A stretch of 64,000 nt of DNA from Hymenobacter aranciens (lineage in GTDB: Bacteria; Bacteroidota; Bacteroidia; Cytophagales; Hymenobacteraceae), in contig NZ_JAUQSY010000006.1 of the NCBI RefSeq assembly GCF_030580865.1, forward strand, positions 248,001-312,000, given 5' to 3'. This document shows, one piece after another, positions 35,017 to 44,386 of the stretch; position 1 is the stretch's first letter; every line of letters starts with the position of its first letter. A program made the position numbers and the translations under genes. Under the pieces are notes generated by a model, which saw only the letters and a program-made list of their open reading frames with translations, made no database searches and was not told where the DNA came from.

Positions 35017-35272
35017 GAGAGTAAGGGAATAATGGTGAGAAAATTACTGCCATCGGGCACCCGCTACCGAGCCGGGCCGTGGAAGTGGCGGCAAGGTAGT
35101 AAAAAGGCGGGGAAACCTCGCGTAAAACTTCACCTAACCAGCACGATGGTCAAGCTTATAGCCGTTTTTCTGGTCCCGCAAGCATCCGCCCACTCCGTAT
35201 TGGCGCGCCGGGTCGCCAAACATTCTGCCCCGCCGTAGCTTTATTCCCCCATCAATCAGTTGTTTTTTACCC

Positions 35273-36316
35273 ATGAAATTAGGCATTAGCTCCTTCGGCG
35301 AAGTCGCCCCGTCTCACCTCCCCGGCCTCGACCGCGCCGCCGCCCGGCGCATGCAGGAGCTGCTCGAAATCGGCCGCCTCACCGATGCAGTCGGCCTCGA
35401 CGTGCTGGCCCTCGGCGAGCACCACCGGCCCGACTACGTCATCTCGGCCCCCGAAGTAGTGCTGGCCGCCGTGGCCGCCCAGACGAAGAATATCCGCCTC
35501 AGCAGCGCCGTCACCGTCCTCAGCTCCGTCGACCCCGTGCGCACCTTCCAGAACTTCGCCACCGTCGACCTCATCTCCGAGGGCCGGGCCGAAATCCTGG
35601 CCGGACGCGGCTCCTTCATCGAGTCGTTTCCGCTCTTCGGGCAAGACCTCAAGGACTACGATTCCCTGTTTATCGAAAAGCTGAAGCTGCTGCTGGAAAT
35701 CAATAAAAACGAAGTAGTTAGCTGGAAAGGCAAGCACCGCCCCGACATCAACGCCAAGGGCGTGTACCCACGCCCCCTGCAGCCCGCGCTGCCGGTGTGG
35801 ATTGGCGTGGGCGGCACCCCCGCCTCGGTAGTCCGGGCCGGGCAGCTGGGCCTCCCGCTCACCATTGCCATCCTGGGCGGCGCGCCCGCCCAGTACGTGG
35901 CCTTCACCGACCTCTACCGCCAGGCCTACCGCGAGGCCGGCCACGACGAAGCCCAGCAGCAGATTGCCATCAACTGCCACTTCCACATTGCGGAGGATTC
36001 GCAGCAGGCCTCGGATGAGTTTTTCCCGCCCTACTCGGCCATCATGAACCGCATCGGCCGCGAGCGGGGCTGGTCGCCCATGTCGCGGCAGCAGTTCGAG
36101 TACCTGCGCGGGCCGCAGGGACCGCTGTTCGTGGGCAGCCCCCAGGAAATCATCGACAAGCTACTTTACATCAGCGGTCTGTTCAAAAATACCCGCTACC
36201 TGGCCCAGCTGGTGCTCGGCGACATTGCCCCGGAAAAGGTGCTGCGCTCGATTGAGCTGTTTGGCAAAGTAGTGGCTCCGGCCGTGCGCGAAAAGCTCCG
36301 GCTGGCCGCCGTTTAG
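35273..36316 (+). CDS. LLM-class flavin-dependent oxidoreductase
   Basis: 347 residues of a bacterial-luciferase-like TIM barrel. LGEHHRPDYVISAPEVVLAA near residue 45, RLSSAVTVLSSVDPVRTFQ near 75 and RAEILAGRGSFIESFPLFG near 108 are characteristic; the C-terminal GSPQEIIDKLLYISGLF is the usual closing motif. Such enzymes use reduced FMN or F420 to oxidise aldehydes or other substrates with O2. The substrate is unknown. Upstream, 256 bp separate it from the convergent hypothetical gene; only an AT-richer stretch is seen there. Confidence 0.88.
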   Translation: MKLGISSFGEVAPSHLPGLDRAAARRMQELLEIGRLTDAVGLDVLALGEHHRPDYVISAPEVVLAAVAAQTKNIRLSSAVTVLSSVDPVRTFQNFATVDLISEGRAEILAGRGSFIESFPLFGQDLKDYDSLFIEKLKLLLEINKNEVVSWKGKHRPDINAKGVYPRPLQPALPVWIGVGGTPASVVRAGQLGLPLTIAILGGAPAQYVAFTDLYRQAYREAGHDEAQQQIAINCHFHIAEDSQQASDEFFPPYSAIMNRIGRERGWSPMSRQQFEYLRGPQGPLFVGSPQEIIDKLLYISGLFKNTRYLAQLVLGDIAPEKVLRSIELFGKVVAPAVREKLRLAAV

Positions 36317-36391
36317 CGCGTAGCAACAACCAGCTGATGGTTTGCGTTTTTGCTCTACCTTAGCAGCTATTCACCGTTAAGCCACTGTACT

Positions 36392-37060
36392 ATGCGGCAT
36401 CTTTTTACGCTCTGCTTCTTGCTCCTGCTGCGCCTCACGGCCTATTCGCAGTGCTGCCCCTACATGCTGCCGGTGCAGATGCTGCCCGCCAACCCGCAGC
36501 CGGGCGAGGTTATCCGGCTGGTTTTTAAAGTTAACACGCCCGGCTGGGGCCAGAAGGTCAACGATGAGTTCGTGCGCTCCGCCGACACGCTGCGCTATAC
36601 CGCCTGCTATTTCAATGGCCCAACGGCAGTAATGCAGCACTTCAGCGACACGGTGACCGTGGGCACCTTACCTACCGGCAGCTACACTATCGTCTTCGTC
36701 GGGCGCATGTCGCGCGACCCGCAGCAGTGCGATGAAACCCGGCGTAACTCCATCAGCACCACCGTGCAGGTTGGCACCCGAACCCTGGCCACCCAACCAG
36801 CCGCCCCCGGCTGGGCGCTGTACCCGGTGCCCGCCACCGGCCGCCAGCTCCAGCTGCAAGCCCCGGCCCGGGAGTCGCTGCAAGCTATCAAGCTGTTCGA
36901 TATGGCTGGCCGCGAGTGCTACGCCCACCCCGCCGCCAGACTAACGCAGCCTGACAACCAGCACCAGCTGCAGCTACCGGCCTTACCAGCCGGCACCTAC
37001 ACGCTCCGGGTGCACTCAGCTAACGGCGCCGTCAGAAACCAGCGCGTGGTATTGCAGTAA
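36392..37060 (+). CDS. Secreted protein with T9SS type A sorting domain
   Basis: About 222 residues. A signal peptide (MRHLFTLCFLLLLRLTAYSQ) precedes a beta-rich domain with three Cys (SQCCPYM, ACYF) and ends in a T9SS type A sorting tail: ALYPVPATGRQLQLQAP near residue 145, IKLFDMAGRECY and LPALPAGTYTLRVHSANG. The tail directs export through the T9SS. The mature part is not recognised. Promoter not obvious; a hairpin terminator follows. Confidence 0.82.
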   Translation: MRHLFTLCFLLLLRLTAYSQCCPYMLPVQMLPANPQPGEVIRLVFKVNTPGWGQKVNDEFVRSADTLRYTACYFNGPTAVMQHFSDTVTVGTLPTGSYTIVFVGRMSRDPQQCDETRRNSISTTVQVGTRTLATQPAAPGWALYPVPATGRQLQLQAPARESLQAIKLFDMAGRECYAHPAARLTQPDNQHQLQLPALPAGTYTLRVHSANGAVRNQRVVLQ

Positions 37061-37073
37061 GGCCCACCCCAAA

Positions 37074-37107
37074 AAGAAACCCCGACCATTACTGGCCGGG
37101 GTTTCTT
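37074..37107. terminator. Intrinsic terminator, usable from both sides
   Basis: AAGAAACCCCG and CGGGGTTTCTT flank a short loop between the convergent T9SS protein and ahcY genes. Confidence 0.85.
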
Positions 37108-37130
37108 GTTTATCAACTAGCAGTCAGTGC

Positions 37131-38447
37131 CTAGTAGCGGTACAAATCCGACTTGAACGGACCTTCCACCGGCACCTTGATGTAGTCGGCCTGCTTGGCG
37201 CTCAGCTCGTCCAGCTCCACACCGATTTTGGCGAGGTGCAGGCGGGCCACCTTCTCGTCGAGGTGCTTGGGCAGGGTGTACACCTGGTTTTCGTACTGGT
37301 CGGCGCTTTCCCACAGCTCCAGCTGGGCCAGCGTCTGGTTGGTGAAGGAGTTCGACATCACGAACGAGGGGTGGCCGGTGCCGCAGCCCAGGTTCACGAG
37401 GCGGCCTTCGGCCAGGATGATGATTTGCTTGCCGTCGATGGTGTAGAGGTCCACCTGCGGCTTCACCGTGTCCTTGGTGTGGCCGTAGTTTTTGTTCAGC
37501 CAGGCCATGTCGATTTCATCGTCGAAGTGGCCGATGTTGCACACAATAGCTTTGTCGCGCAGGGCGCGGAAATGCTCCTCACGGATGATGTCGCAGTTGC
37601 CGGTGGTGGTGATGACGATGTCGGCGCGCGGAATGGCGTTTTCCATCTTCTTCACTTCGTAGCCGTCCATGGCCGCCTGCAGGGCGCAGATGGGGTCAAT
37701 TTCGGTCACGATAACGCGGGCGCCGGCGCCGCGCAGCGAGGCAGCGGTGCCTTTTCCCACGTCGCCGTAGCCTGCCACCACGGCCACTTTGCCGGCCATC
37801 ATCACGTCGGTAGCCCGACGGATAGCATCCACGGCCGACTCTTTGCAGCCGTACTTGTTGTCGAATTTCGACTTCGTCACCGAGTCGTTCACGTTGATGG
37901 CCGGGAAGGGCAGCGTGCCCACTTTCACCCGCTCATACAGGCGCAACACGCCGGTCGTGGTTTCCTCGCTCACGCCTTTGATGCCGGCGGCCAGCTCGGG
38001 GAACTGGTCGAGCACCATGTTGGTGAGGTCGCCACCGTCGTCCAGAATCATGTTCAGCGGCTGGCGCTCCTCGCCAAACCAGATGGTTTGCTCGATGCAC
38101 CAGTTAAATTCCTCCTCGTTCATGCCCTTCCAGGCATACACCGGGATGCCGGCAGCGGCAATGGCGGCGGCGGCGTGGTCCTGGGTCGAGAAGATGTTGC
38201 ACGACGACCACGTTACTTCGGCACCCAGCTCAACCAGCGTTTCGATGAGCACGGCCGTTTGGATGGTCATGTGCAGACAGCCCGCGATGCGGGCACCCGC
38301 CAGCGGCTTGCGCGGGCCGTACTCGGCGCGCAGGCTCATCAGGCCGGGCATTTCGGCCTCAGCCAGCATAATTTCCTTGCGGCCCCACTCGGCCAGGCTC
38401 ATGTCTTTTACTTTGTACGGAACGTACGTGCTTGTCGTGGCTTCCAC
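37131..38447 (-). CDS. ahcY: Adenosylhomocysteinase
   Basis: 438 residues from a GTG start at 38447. It hydrolyses S-adenosylhomocysteine to adenosine and homocysteine with tightly bound NAD+. Signatures: [20 protein letters not shown] near residue 55, [14 protein letters not shown] near 80, the NAD loop [20 protein letters not shown] near 220, [10 protein letters not shown] near 300 and the C-terminal KSDLYRY. I chose GTG because the -7 box at 38486-38493 excludes the longer open frame, and family members open with a similar [11 protein letters not shown]. Its substrate is produced by SAM-dependent methyltransferases; metK is 3 kb away. Confidence 0.93.
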   Translation of the reverse strand: MEATTSTYVPYKVKDMSLAEWGRKEIMLAEAEMPGLMSLRAEYGPRKPLAGARIAGCLHMTIQTAVLIETLVELGAEVTWSSCNIFSTQDHAAAAIAAAGIPVYAWKGMNEEEFNWCIEQTIWFGEERQPLNMILDDGGDLTNMVLDQFPELAAGIKGVSEETTTGVLRLYERVKVGTLPFPAINVNDSVTKSKFDNKYGCKESAVDAIRRATDVMMAGKVAVVAGYGDVGKGTAASLRGAGARVIVTEIDPICALQAAMDGYEVKKMENAIPRADIVITTTGNCDIIREEHFRALRDKAIVCNIGHFDDEIDMAWLNKNYGHTKDTVKPQVDLYTIDGKQIIILAEGRLVNLGCGTGHPSFVMSNSFTNQTLAQLELWESADQYENQVYTLPKHLDEKVARLHLAKIGVELDELSAKQADYIKVPVEGPFKSDLYRY

Positions 38448-38485
38448 TCGAATGAGAGTTAAATGGTTAGAGTCGCTTCTAACTA

Positions 38486-38493
38486 CAAAGATA
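38486..38493 (-). promoter_or_regulatory. -7 box of the ahcY promoter
   Basis: Minus-strand TATCTTTG, 38 nt upstream of the GTG start. A TTCG lies 17 nt further upstream on that strand and may act as a weak -33 element. It sets the maximum 5' extent of the gene. Confidence 0.6.
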
Positions 38494-38518
38494 CGCCTTT
38501 TGTTCGGCCCCGAACGCG

Positions 38519-38548
38519 AAAAAGCCCGAACCAGCTGGTTCGGGCTTG
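38519..38548. terminator. Intrinsic terminator after the DUF4397 gene
   Basis: AAAAAGCCCGAACC and GGTTCGGGCTT form a stem. It lies just downstream of the stop of the DUF4397 gene (38573) and just upstream of the ahcY promoter on the minus strand. Confidence 0.8.
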
Positions 38549-38572
38549 ACAAACGCGCGCAAAGCGGGTGCT

Positions 38573-39337
38573 TTAGTTGTTCTGAATGACGTACACTTTC
38601 GGTTGCAGCGTGGCATCCAGGTTACTGGCGGCACCGCGCACCACGATGGTGTAGATTTTACCGGCAACGTAGTTATACGTTCCCGTTCCCGTTCCGGTAC
38701 CATTGCCCACATTGAATACCAACGGATTGGCAGGGGCCGAGCCCGCCGTGATGGCCAGGTTGAAATTGCCCGCGTTGATTTCCAGGAAGCTGGAACCGGT
38801 GCCGAATGCTACGCCCGGGATGCGGTCGGCATAGCCTACCGTCAGGGCTTCGCTCAGGTTGATGGGCACGGCCGTGCCCTGGCCATTAGGAGTACCCAGG
38901 CCCTGCGCGATGTGCACGAGGCGTACTTTGGCTTTGCCGGGCGAGGGGGTGGTAGCCGGGGCCGTCAGGTCATCGGTGAGCAGCAGGCCCGTCGTAGCGT
39001 TCGACGTGCCAGAATTATAGATGAAGTAGGAGTAGTTTTTATTAGCCTCCACGGTTACCGGCTGGGTTACCAGCGTGGTGGTGCCTCCATTTATCTTGAT
39101 GGTACGGCTACCGACGTTCACGGCCTGGTAAGTAGCCGTTTGTCCGTACGTTAGGGTGTTTTTTTCTACGTCGTCAATCAGCACTTTGGTGGCCACGTTC
39201 ACATTGGCGGCACCGTTGAGGAAATAGATTCGTCCTTGTTGCGGAGCAGGGTCGCTGTCGTCGGAGCAGCTGCTGAAAGCCAGCATGGCCGGCAGCGCCA
39301 ACCACAGCGAACGACGGAAAACGGAGGAGAAACGCAT
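38573..39337 (-). CDS. DUF4397 lipoprotein
   Basis: About 254 residues from the ATG at 39337. The N-terminus ([20 protein letters not shown]) runs into the lipobox FSSCS, so it is lipid-anchored. The mature protein is a DUF4397 domain: [20 protein letters not shown] near residue 35, [10 protein letters not shown] and the middle [21 protein letters not shown]4397 is a beta-sandwich with unknown role. A -7-like box TATCTTGC lies upstream, around 39405 on the minus strand. Separated from ahcY by a terminator. Confidence 0.85.
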   Translation of the reverse strand: MRFSSVFRRSLWLALPAMLAFSSCSDDSDPAPQQGRIYFLNGAANVNVATKVLIDDVEKNTLTYGQTATYQAVNVGSRTIKINGGTTTLVTQPVTVEANKNYSYFIYNSGTSNATTGLLLTDDLTAPATTPSPGKAKVRLVHIAQGLGTPNGQGTAVPINLSEALTVGYADRIPGVAFGTGSSFLEINAGNFNLAITAGSAPANPLVFNVGNGTGTGTGTYNYVAGKIYTIVVRGAASNLDATLQPKVYVIQNN

Positions 39338-39484
39338 AAAATTGAAATGAAAAAGAGTGATGAAGTCAGTGAAACAGGTCGCGCCCACTGGCGCAACCTG
39401 AACGCAAGATAGGGCTCCACGGTTAAGTAGGCGCCTTTCAGGAAGTTTTAGGCGTTGGCATTCGTCGGCCGATTAGCCGGGCAG

Positions 39485-39492
39485 TATCTTTG
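39485..39492 (+). promoter_or_regulatory. -7 box of the gene at 39497
   Basis: TATCTTTG ends 4 nt before the ATG. TTCG lies 20 nt upstream of the box and may serve as a weak -33 element. Confidence 0.6.
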
Positions 39493-39496
39493 CCGG

Positions 39497-40096
39497 ATGC
39501 CTACCTCACCTCAATGGCTGCGGCCACATCTGCTGTTTGTTATGCTGCTGCTTGGCGCTACTTCGGCCGCCCGGGCTCAGCAAACGCCCGCCACTATCCG
39601 GCTGCTGCCCGAGGATGCCCAGCGCCAGCAAAACGGCAATCAGCACAACTTCTACTTCCTGCCGCCCGGCGCCACCGGCGAGAACTACCAGAATGCCGGG
39701 TTCTTCGGCCAGAAGCTGCGCCCCTATCTGGCCGGCAATGAAGAAGCCCTGACCCACCTCAACTACTATCGCCGTCAGAAAACGCTGTTTCTTATTGACC
39801 GCATCGTGGCCGTAGGCGCCATAGGTGTGTACGGGCAGCAGGTGTTTGAAAAAGACAAGTTTCCGCAGTATTTCAGCGACGTGCAGAAAGTGGCGGCCGG
39901 CATTTTCGTTACCAGCCTCCTGGCTACTATTTTTATCAACAACAACACCAACCAGCACTTCCAACGGGCTGTGACCAGCTACAACGCCGGCAAAAGCCAG
40001 GGTACGCTGTGGCACCGTTTGCAGCCCAGCGGTGTTGGGGTAGGCAGTACACTGCAGGGCCAGCCGACGCTGGCCTTGCGCTGGGAGCTTCGCTAA
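39497..40096 (+). CDS. Secreted hypothetical membrane protein
   Basis: About 199 residues. A signal peptide (MPTSPQWLRPHLLFVMLLLG, cleavage near ARAQ) is followed by a helical region with two hydrophobic stretches (LFLIDRIVAVGAIGVYGQQV and VAAGIFVTSLLATIFI). The C-terminal LQGQPTLALRWELR looks like a barrel strand. I do not recognise the family. The start is supported by the -7 box 4 nt upstream. It lies 29 bp before the methyltransferase gene and may be cotranscribed with it. Confidence 0.65.
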   Translation: MPTSPQWLRPHLLFVMLLLGATSAARAQQTPATIRLLPEDAQRQQNGNQHNFYFLPPGATGENYQNAGFFGQKLRPYLAGNEEALTHLNYYRRQKTLFLIDRIVAVGAIGVYGQQVFEKDKFPQYFSDVQKVAAGIFVTSLLATIFINNNTNQHFQRAVTSYNAGKSQGTLWHRLQPSGVGVGSTLQGQPTLALRWELR

Positions 40097-40125
40097 GCGC
40101 CCGTTTTTCCCGTATAGGCTGGTTA

Positions 40126-41331
40126 ATGGACTTTCCTTTGCCCGAGGCGGCCCGGCGCTACGTGGCCGCCCACTTGCACGACGACCCCGCTCACCTGGCC
40201 CTGCAAGCTCGCCGCCACCCCGGCCTGCCCGTGCCGGAGCTGGTGCGCCAGATTCAGGCCCGCCAGAAGGCGCGCACCAAGCTGCCCGACTGGGCCGACA
40301 ACCCCGACCTGATTTTCCCGCCCGCCCTCTCGGTCGAGCAGGCGTCGTCGGCCCGCACCGCTGCCTTCAAGGCCGCGCTGGTGGGCGGTCAGCGCCTGGC
40401 CGACCTCACCGGTGGCTTCGGGGCCGATACGGCCGCTTTCGCCCAAAGGGTGGCGCACGTTGACTACGTGGAGCGCAATGCGCAGCTGGCCGCCGTGGTG
40501 GAGTACAACCTGCACCAGCTCGGCATCCGGAATGTGACAACCCACGCCGCCGAGGCGCTGAAGTTTCTGCACGAAACGCCGCACCATTTCGACTGGCTCT
40601 ACCTCGACCCGGCCCGGCGCGACACCGCCGCCCGCAAAATCTTCCGCCTGGCCGACTGCGAGCCCGACATACTCAAAATCATGCCTCTGTTGCTGCAGAA
40701 GGCAGATAAGATTTTGCTGAAGACCTCGCCCATGCTCGACATCGAGCAGGCCATTCTGGAGCTGGGCCAGGTGCGCCGACTGTGGGTGCTGGCCGTGGAT
40801 AATGAGGTAAAGGAAGTGCTTTATGAGTTGGGGCAGGAGCCCGCCGTCGACCCCGAGCGCTACGCCCTCAACCTGCGCCGCGACGGCACGCAGCAGGAGT
40901 TCCGCCTCAACCGGGCCCGCGAAGCCCGCGCTATTCCGCGCTACGCCGAGCCCCAGCAGTACCTCTACGAGCCCAACGCGGCCGTACTCAAGGCCGGTGC
41001 ATTCCGCAGCATCGGCACAGCCTTCGAATTCCTTAAGCTTCACCAGCACAGCCACCTCTACACGTCCGACGTGCTGCGGGCCGACTTCCCCGGCCGCATC
41101 TTCCGGGTGCTGGCAGTGGAAAAAGCCGACGGGGCCGCCCTCAAAGTCCACCTCGGCCCCGAGGCCCGCGCCCACGTCACCACCCGCAATTTTCCCGATT
41201 CGGTGGCCGATTTCCGCAAGCGCACTGGCATCCGCGAGGGCGGCGACATTTACCTTTTTGCCACCACCGACCTGCGCGGCCGCCTGATGGTGCTGGTGTG
41301 CGAGAAAGCCAAGCTTTCGAATGAGTTATGA
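40126..41331 (+). CDS. SAM-dependent methyltransferase with C-terminal THUMP-like domain
   Basis: About 401 residues. A class I SAM motif RLADLTGGFGADTAAFAQ is near residue 90; the DPAR motif of nucleic-acid methyltransferases appears as WLYLDPARRDTAARK near residue 158. The C-terminal part (YLYEPNAAVLKAGAF near residue 285, then HLYTSDVLRADFPGRIF) resembles the THUMP-like C-terminal domain of RNA-modifying enzymes. Target RNA is unknown. I chose the ATG at 40126 at the start of the family-like N-terminus. Confidence 0.8.
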   Translation: MDFPLPEAARRYVAAHLHDDPAHLALQARRHPGLPVPELVRQIQARQKARTKLPDWADNPDLIFPPALSVEQASSARTAAFKAALVGGQRLADLTGGFGADTAAFAQRVAHVDYVERNAQLAAVVEYNLHQLGIRNVTTHAAEALKFLHETPHHFDWLYLDPARRDTAARKIFRLADCEPDILKIMPLLLQKADKILLKTSPMLDIEQAILELGQVRRLWVLAVDNEVKEVLYELGQEPAVDPERYALNLRRDGTQQEFRLNRAREARAIPRYAEPQQYLYEPNAAVLKAGAFRSIGTAFEFLKLHQHSHLYTSDVLRADFPGRIFRVLAVEKADGAALKVHLGPEARAHVTTRNFPDSVADFRKRTGIREGGDIYLFATTDLRGRLMVLVCEKAKLSNEL

Positions 41332-41423
41332 GTTTTAAATTAAGAGTTTTGAGTTTTGAGTTCCGGGCTGGTCGTTTGTTCAACTTATAACCCCTAACTC
41401 GTAACTCAAAACTCCTAACTCTC
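41325..41423. repeat. AT-rich imperfect inverted repeat of GAGTT units
   Basis: Direct copies of GAGTTTTGAG/GAGTTATGAG on one side and ACTCCTAACTC/AACTCAAAACTC on the other form a loose inverted repeat around TTCCGGGCTGGTCG. The element overlaps the methyltransferase stop and lies upstream of metK. Similar runs are common in Bacteroidota spacers. Confidence 0.55.
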
Positions 41424-41430
41424 CAAGTTG

Positions 41431-41475
41431 TAGTTTTGTGGTCCGCCCGCCCGCCGGTTTCGGCTTGGCGGGCGG
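41431..41475 (+). promoter_or_regulatory. metK leader: -7 box and GC-rich hairpin
   Basis: TAGTTTTG at 41431-41438 matches the -7 consensus. A hairpin CCGCCCGCC (41447-41455) / GGCGGGCGG (41467-41475) follows within about 10 nt of the expected start, with a pyrimidine- and T-rich stretch after it. It could attenuate metK, but I see no SAM riboswitch pattern. Confidence 0.4.
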
Positions 41476-41511
41476 CTTGCTGTTTGTCTTTTTCGCTTTT
41501 ATCAGTCTTCA

Positions 41512-42777
41512 ATGCCCTATCTGTTCACTTCCGAATCAGTTTCGGAAGGCCACCCCGATAAAGTTGCCGACCAGATTTCCGACGCCATCCTCGACGAGTA
41601 TCTTCGGCAGGACCCCGCGGCCAAAGTGGCCTGCGAAACGCTGGTAACGACCGACTTTGCCCTCGTGGCCGGGGAAATTAAGTCGACGGCGCACGTCGAT
41701 GCCGAGCCCATCATCCGGGCCACCATCCGCCGCATCGGCTACGACAAGCCCGAATACCTCTTCAACGCCGATACCTGCGAAGTCGAAAACCGCCTGCACG
41801 AGCAGTCGCCCGACATCAACCAGGGCGTGGTGCGCGCCAGCGCCGAAGAGCAGGGCGCCGGCGACCAGGGCATGATGTTCGGCTACGCCAGCCACGAGAC
41901 GACCAATTATATGCCGCTGGCCCTCGACCTTTCGCACCGCCTGCTGCGCGAACTGTCGGCCATTCGCAAGGAGGGCCGCGAGATGACTTACCTGCGCCCC
42001 GACGCCAAAAGCCAGGTAACCATCCGCTATTCCGACGACCACCACCCCGAGGCCATCGACACCATCGTGGTGAGCACGCAGCACGACGAATTCCACGCCG
42101 ACGAGCAAACCATGCTCGACCAGATTAAGGCCGACATCAAGGCCATTCTGATTCCGCGCGTGATGGCTGGCCTCAGCGAAGAGACGCAAAAGCTTTTCAC
42201 TGACCACATTACCTACCACATCAACCCCACTGGTAAGTTCGTCATCGGCGGCCCCCACGGCGACTCCGGCCTCACCGGTCGCAAAATCATCGTGGATACC
42301 TACGGCGGCAAGGGTGCCCACGGCGGTGGCGCCTTCTCGGGCAAAGACTCCTCGAAAGTAGACCGCTCGGCCGCCTACGCCGCCCGCCACATCGCCAAAA
42401 ACCTGGTGGCCGCCGGCGTGGCCGAGCAGGTGCTGGTGCAGGTGGCCTACGCCATCGGCGTGGCCCAGCCCGTGGGCGTATTCGTGACCACCTACGGCAC
42501 CACCAAAGCCAAAGACGCGGACGGCAAAGTTCTGACTGACGGCGAAATAGCCGAAAAAGTAAACAAGCTGTTTGACCTGCGTCCCTACGCCATCGTGCAG
42601 CGCTTCGGTCTGCAGAACCCCATCTTCGGCCAAACGGCCGCCTACGGCCACATGGGCCGCGAACCCGGTACCGTGCAAGTGACGATGAAGGACGGCGAAG
42701 TGAAAACCTTCGACACCTTCACCTGGGAGAAGCTTGACTACGTACCCCAGATTATTACCGAGTTTGGCTTGAATTAA
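41512..42777 (+). CDS. metK: S-adenosylmethionine synthetase
   Basis: 421 residues; usual members have 380-430. It makes SAM from methionine and ATP. Signatures: [20 protein letters not shown] at residue 4, [12 protein letters not shown] near residue 115, the phosphate-binding [19 protein letters not shown] near 265, and GHMGREPG near 380. All catalytic Asp and Lys motifs are intact. It sits near ahcY and a methyltransferase, so the window holds much of the activated-methyl cycle. A terminator follows within inverted repeat DNA. Confidence 0.95.
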   Translation: MPYLFTSESVSEGHPDKVADQISDAILDEYLRQDPAAKVACETLVTTDFALVAGEIKSTAHVDAEPIIRATIRRIGYDKPEYLFNADTCEVENRLHEQSPDINQGVVRASAEEQGAGDQGMMFGYASHETTNYMPLALDLSHRLLRELSAIRKEGREMTYLRPDAKSQVTIRYSDDHHPEAIDTIVVSTQHDEFHADEQTMLDQIKADIKAILIPRVMAGLSEETQKLFTDHITYHINPTGKFVIGGPHGDSGLTGRKIIVDTYGGKGAHGGGAFSGKDSSKVDRSAAYAARHIAKNLVAAGVAEQVLVQVAYAIGVAQPVGVFVTTYGTTKAKDADGKVLTDGEIAEKVNKLFDLRPYAIVQRFGLQNPIFGQTAAYGHMGREPGTVQVTMKDGEVKTFDTFTWEKLDYVPQIITEFGLN

Positions 42778-42905
42778 GTTGTTAGCTGAAAGCTGCCGGC
42801 TATTAGCTTTGTCCAGCGGCAAAAACAAAAGACCCGCCTGAAAATCAGGCGGGTCTTTTTTATGAATAAGCCTCAAAAACGAGCAGCTATTAGCTTTCAG
42901 CTAGC
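42775..42905. repeat. Inverted repeat around the metK terminator
   Basis: GTTAGCTGAAAGCT near 42781 and AGCTTTCAGCTAGC near 42892 are inverses with one mismatch, and both sides share GCTATTAGCTTT-like sequence. The metK terminator (42827-42861) lies inside. It starts at the metK stop codon. Confidence 0.6.
42827..42861. terminator. metK/hpf terminator
   Basis: AAAAGACCCGCCTG and CAGGCGGGTCTTTTTT form a 12-bp stem with a T-tract. It lies between the convergent metK and hpf genes and can serve both. Confidence 0.9.
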
Positions 42906-42918
42906 AGTTGCCCAGAAA

Positions 42919-43218
42919 CTAGTGGGCCAGATTTTTCTCTTTATACTTCGTAATCTGCCGGCGCAGGCTGTCGGCGGCGGCATCAGCGGCGGCTTCAAAC
43001 GAAGCGGCGTCCTCCTGGCTGAACAGGGTAGTGCCGGGCACCAAGAGCTTGATTTCGACGGTTTTGTTATCGATACCGTCTTTGTTGTTGAGGCGCAGAA
43101 TAACCTCGCCGTCCGTCACCTTGTCGTAGAAGGTTTCGAGCTTGTTGAGACGTTGTTGGATAAAGTCAAGCAGCTTTTGGTCGGCGTCGAAATGCACCGA
43201 ATGCATCTGTACTTTCAT
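42919..43218 (-). CDS. hpf: Ribosome hibernation promoting factor
   Basis: About 99 residues from the ATG at 43218. Short HPF binds the 30S decoding region in resting cells and helps form 100S dimers. MKVQMHSVHFDADQKLLDFI at the N-terminus and KLETFYDKVTDGEVILRLNN fit the HPF/RaiA fold. No long C-terminal tail is present. It lies downstream of xerC in the same direction. In many Bacteroidota the rpsU-xerC-hpf trio precedes tRNAs and tuf; here metK comes instead. Confidence 0.85.
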   Translation of the reverse strand: MKVQMHSVHFDADQKLLDFIQQRLNKLETFYDKVTDGEVILRLNNKDGIDNKTVEIKLLVPGTTLFSQEDAASFEAAADAAADSLRRQITKYKEKNLAH

Positions 43219-43334
43219 GTGGTGGGGTTGGTAAGAAAGTGGATAAAAAACCGCAACCATCGGGCTGGCCATCTAACCGTCTCATCCTATTTGGATTATT
43301 AACTGGCCAGCCTTGCTGATTGCGCGAAAAGAGC

Positions 43335-44216
43335 TTAAGCCCGCGGGTGGGCCTGTTCAAATACGGATTTCAGCCGCTCGACGGACAAGTTTGTGTAAAC
43401 TTGGGTGGAGGCCAGGCTAGCATGTCCTAATAACTCTTTGATGGCGTTCAGGTCAGCCCCCTTATTGAGGAGATGCGTAGCAAACGCATGGCGCAAGGTG
43501 TGCGGGTGCTGCTGCCCTACCGAGGTGGTGATGGTGCTCAAATAACGCTTCACCGTGCGGTAGACGAACTTCTCGTACAGCGCCTCGCCCTTATCGGTGA
43601 GCAGCAGCGGCCCGGGCGCCGTGGGGCCGAAACTGTGGCTGCGGTGCGCCTGGTAGCGCTCCAGCGACCGCAGCAGCGAGGGATTGAGTGGCACCAAGCG
43701 CTGCTTGTCGCCCTTACCCGTCACGAGGATGGTCTGATTCCAGAGGCTGATGTCGCCAGGCGCGATGCCCAGCAGCTCCGACAGCCGGATTCCCGTGCCG
43801 TAAAGCAATTCCAGAATCAGTTGGTCACGGGCCCCGGCGAAGTCTTGGGTGAATTCGAAATTATTCAGCAGCCCATTGATGGCCTCTTCGGGTACAAATT
43901 CCGGCAGCTTCTTGGGCATCTTGGGCGCTTTCACGCGCAGCATCGGATTCACCGAAATTTTCTCCGTACGCAGCAAAAACTTGTAATACGAGCGCAGGCA
44001 GGCCACTTTGCGGTTCACGGTGCTGGCTTCGTTGCCGTCCTTCATCAGCTCCACAATCCAGCCGCGGATGAGTGGGTAGCGGGCCTGCGCGGGGTCGCTC
44101 AGCTCGTAGGCCGACTGTAAGTAGGCCGCAAACTGCCGCAAATCATTCTTGTACGACGTGAGCGTGTGCGGACTGTACCGCAGCTCGGTGCGCAGAAAAT
44201 CGAAAAAAGCCTCCAT
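43335..44216 (-). CDS. xerC: Site-specific tyrosine recombinase, XerC/XerD type
   Basis: 293 residues, typical. It resolves chromosome dimers at dif. The catalytic residues are all visible: Arg in GTGIRLSELLG near residue 146, Lys in GKGDKQRLVP near 172, HTLRHAFATHLL near 242, His in LLGHASLAS near 266 and the nucleophile Tyr in TQVYTNLS near 276. The N-terminal SAM-like domain opens with RYSPHTLTSYKNDLRQF. It could be XerD rather than XerC. It sits between rpsU and hpf. Confidence 0.9.
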   Translation of the reverse strand: MEAFFDFLRTELRYSPHTLTSYKNDLRQFAAYLQSAYELSDPAQARYPLIRGWIVELMKDGNEASTVNRKVACLRSYYKFLLRTEKISVNPMLRVKAPKMPKKLPEFVPEEAINGLLNNFEFTQDFAGARDQLILELLYGTGIRLSELLGIAPGDISLWNQTILVTGKGDKQRLVPLNPSLLRSLERYQAHRSHSFGPTAPGPLLLTDKGEALYEKFVYRTVKRYLSTITTSVGQQHPHTLRHAFATHLLNKGADLNAIKELLGHASLASTQVYTNLSVERLKSVFEQAHPRA

Positions 44217-44227
44217 GACGCTACAGC

Positions 44228-44256
44228 AAAAAGCCCGGCCTTACGAAGACCGGGCT
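44228..44256. terminator. Hairpin just upstream of xerC
   Basis: AAAAAGCCCGGCC and a matching ACCGGGCT lie between rpsU and xerC. Followed by a run of A on the left, it would act as terminator on the minus strand, directly before the xerC start. Confidence 0.6.
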
Positions 44257-44320
44257 GCCAAAGTAGCGGATTTTTTATTGCCGCCAAACTTTTCGATGAA
44301 TTTCGACCCTCAGGGACGCG

Positions 44321-44366
44321 AAAAAGCCGGCTGGCTCGCCCCAATAGGCAAGCCAGCCGGCTTTTT
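44321..44366. terminator. rpsU terminator
   Basis: AAAAAGCCGGCTGGC and GCCAGCCGGCTTTTT form a long GC-rich stem with A/T runs on both sides, about 20 bp downstream of the rpsU stop. Confidence 0.88.
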
Positions 44367-44386
44367 AACTTCAAATCGGAAGCGGA

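Noticed and set aside
41431..41512. SAM riboswitch upstream of metK
   Set aside because: The leader is only about 70 nt and contains one simple hairpin, with none of the conserved cores of known SAM riboswitch classes that I can recognise.
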